Position numbers and translations under genes: made by a program
Assembly (NCBI GenBank): GCA_900314295.1
Contig: OMUU01000085.1
Location: 1-32,935 of the forward strand
Direction of reading: 5' to 3'
DNA: 32,935 nt
Source: an uncultured Lachnospiraceae bacterium
GTDB taxonomy: Bacteria > Bacillota > Clostridia > Lachnospirales > Lachnospiraceae
Notes under the pieces: generated by a model
Seen by the model: only the letters and a program-made list of their open reading frames with translations
The model's database searches: none
Told to the model about the DNA's origin: nothing
Shown: piece by piece, positions 32,905 to 32,935 of the stretch
Position numbering within the stretch: position 1 is the stretch's first letter
How the letters are laid out: each line of letters starts with the position of its first letter

Positions 32905-32935
32905 ACTGCAATATAAGAAATTATTATATTGCAGT
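32905..32935. terminator. Inverted repeat cut by the window edge, probable terminator
   Basis: ACTGCAATATAA (32905-32916) and TTATATTGCAGT (32924-32935) form a perfect 12-bp stem. The left flank AAAAACACCCCCGG suggests that the stem continues outside the window with complementary sequence, which would make a long bidirectional terminator. Confidence 0.5.

Noticed and set aside
32684-32911. 75-codon minus-strand frame near the right end
   Set aside because: No convincing RBS and no similarity I recognise; kept as intergenic.

Overview
The window reads as a piece of chromosome from a Gram-positive, anaerobic Clostridia-type bacterium, most likely a member of the Lachnospiraceae. Supporting signs are an L10-leader in front of rplJL, a lysine riboswitch in front of dapA, spoVG, a GlgC/GlgD pair, a membrane pyrophosphatase with the K+-dependent signature, a PcsB-like coiled-coil protein ending in a 3D-like domain, strong AGGAGG ribosome binding sites and many Rho-independent terminators. 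I see no phage genes, transposases, CRISPR array, rRNA or tRNA. This is mainly housekeeping DNA; the novelty lies in one gene fusion, in the gene order and in repeated intergenic sequence.

Layout. Bases 1-431 are the 3' end of a transglutaminase-like protein. An L10-leader with attenuator precedes rplJ-rplL (784-1775). Three genes not normally found there separate rplL from rpoB: a secreted PcsB-like wall protein (1991-3286), hppA (3625-5610) and an unusual fusion of a PTS HPr domain to an E. coli LdhA-type D-lactate dehydrogenase (5831-7135). rpoB and rpoC follow (7442-15213) from their own promoter, then a YgjP-type HExxH protein, a ROK glucokinase, a 41-residue membrane peptide and nfo (15368-18155). 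On the minus strand are dapB and dapA, behind a lysine riboswitch (18240-20565). typA follows on the plus strand (20890-22728). Then a minus-strand set murC, DnaD-domain gene, dnaC, prs (27739 down to 22912). Divergent from murC run glgC-glgD-spoVG, then an RNA m5C methyltransferase gene (27996-32372). The last 560 bases hold structured RNA signals but no gene I can support.

How the genes fit together. rplJL and rpoBC supply translation and transcription machinery. HPr-LDH, ROK glucokinase, hppA and glgCD concern sugar phosphorylation, fermentation, pyrophosphate energy and carbon storage; in particular GlgC releases pyrophosphate, which HppA can use. dapA/dapB (meso-diaminopimelate), murC and the PcsB-like protein serve the cell wall. 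DnaD, DnaC and Prs serve replication and nucleotide supply.

Most interesting points: (1) the HPr-LdhA fusion, which keeps His15 but has Asn at the Ser46 position and carries a possible internal ribosome binding site at the domain junction; (2) a dispersed intergenic repeat with a conserved hairpin core in at least three copies; (3) the split rplJL/rpoBC cluster; (4) a 13-bp tandem repeat made of ribosome-binding-site-like sequence just before nfo; (5) tandem duplications around typA; (6) a possible WalR-type direct repeat before the PcsB-like gene; (7) an unassigned structured RNA at 32527-32596.
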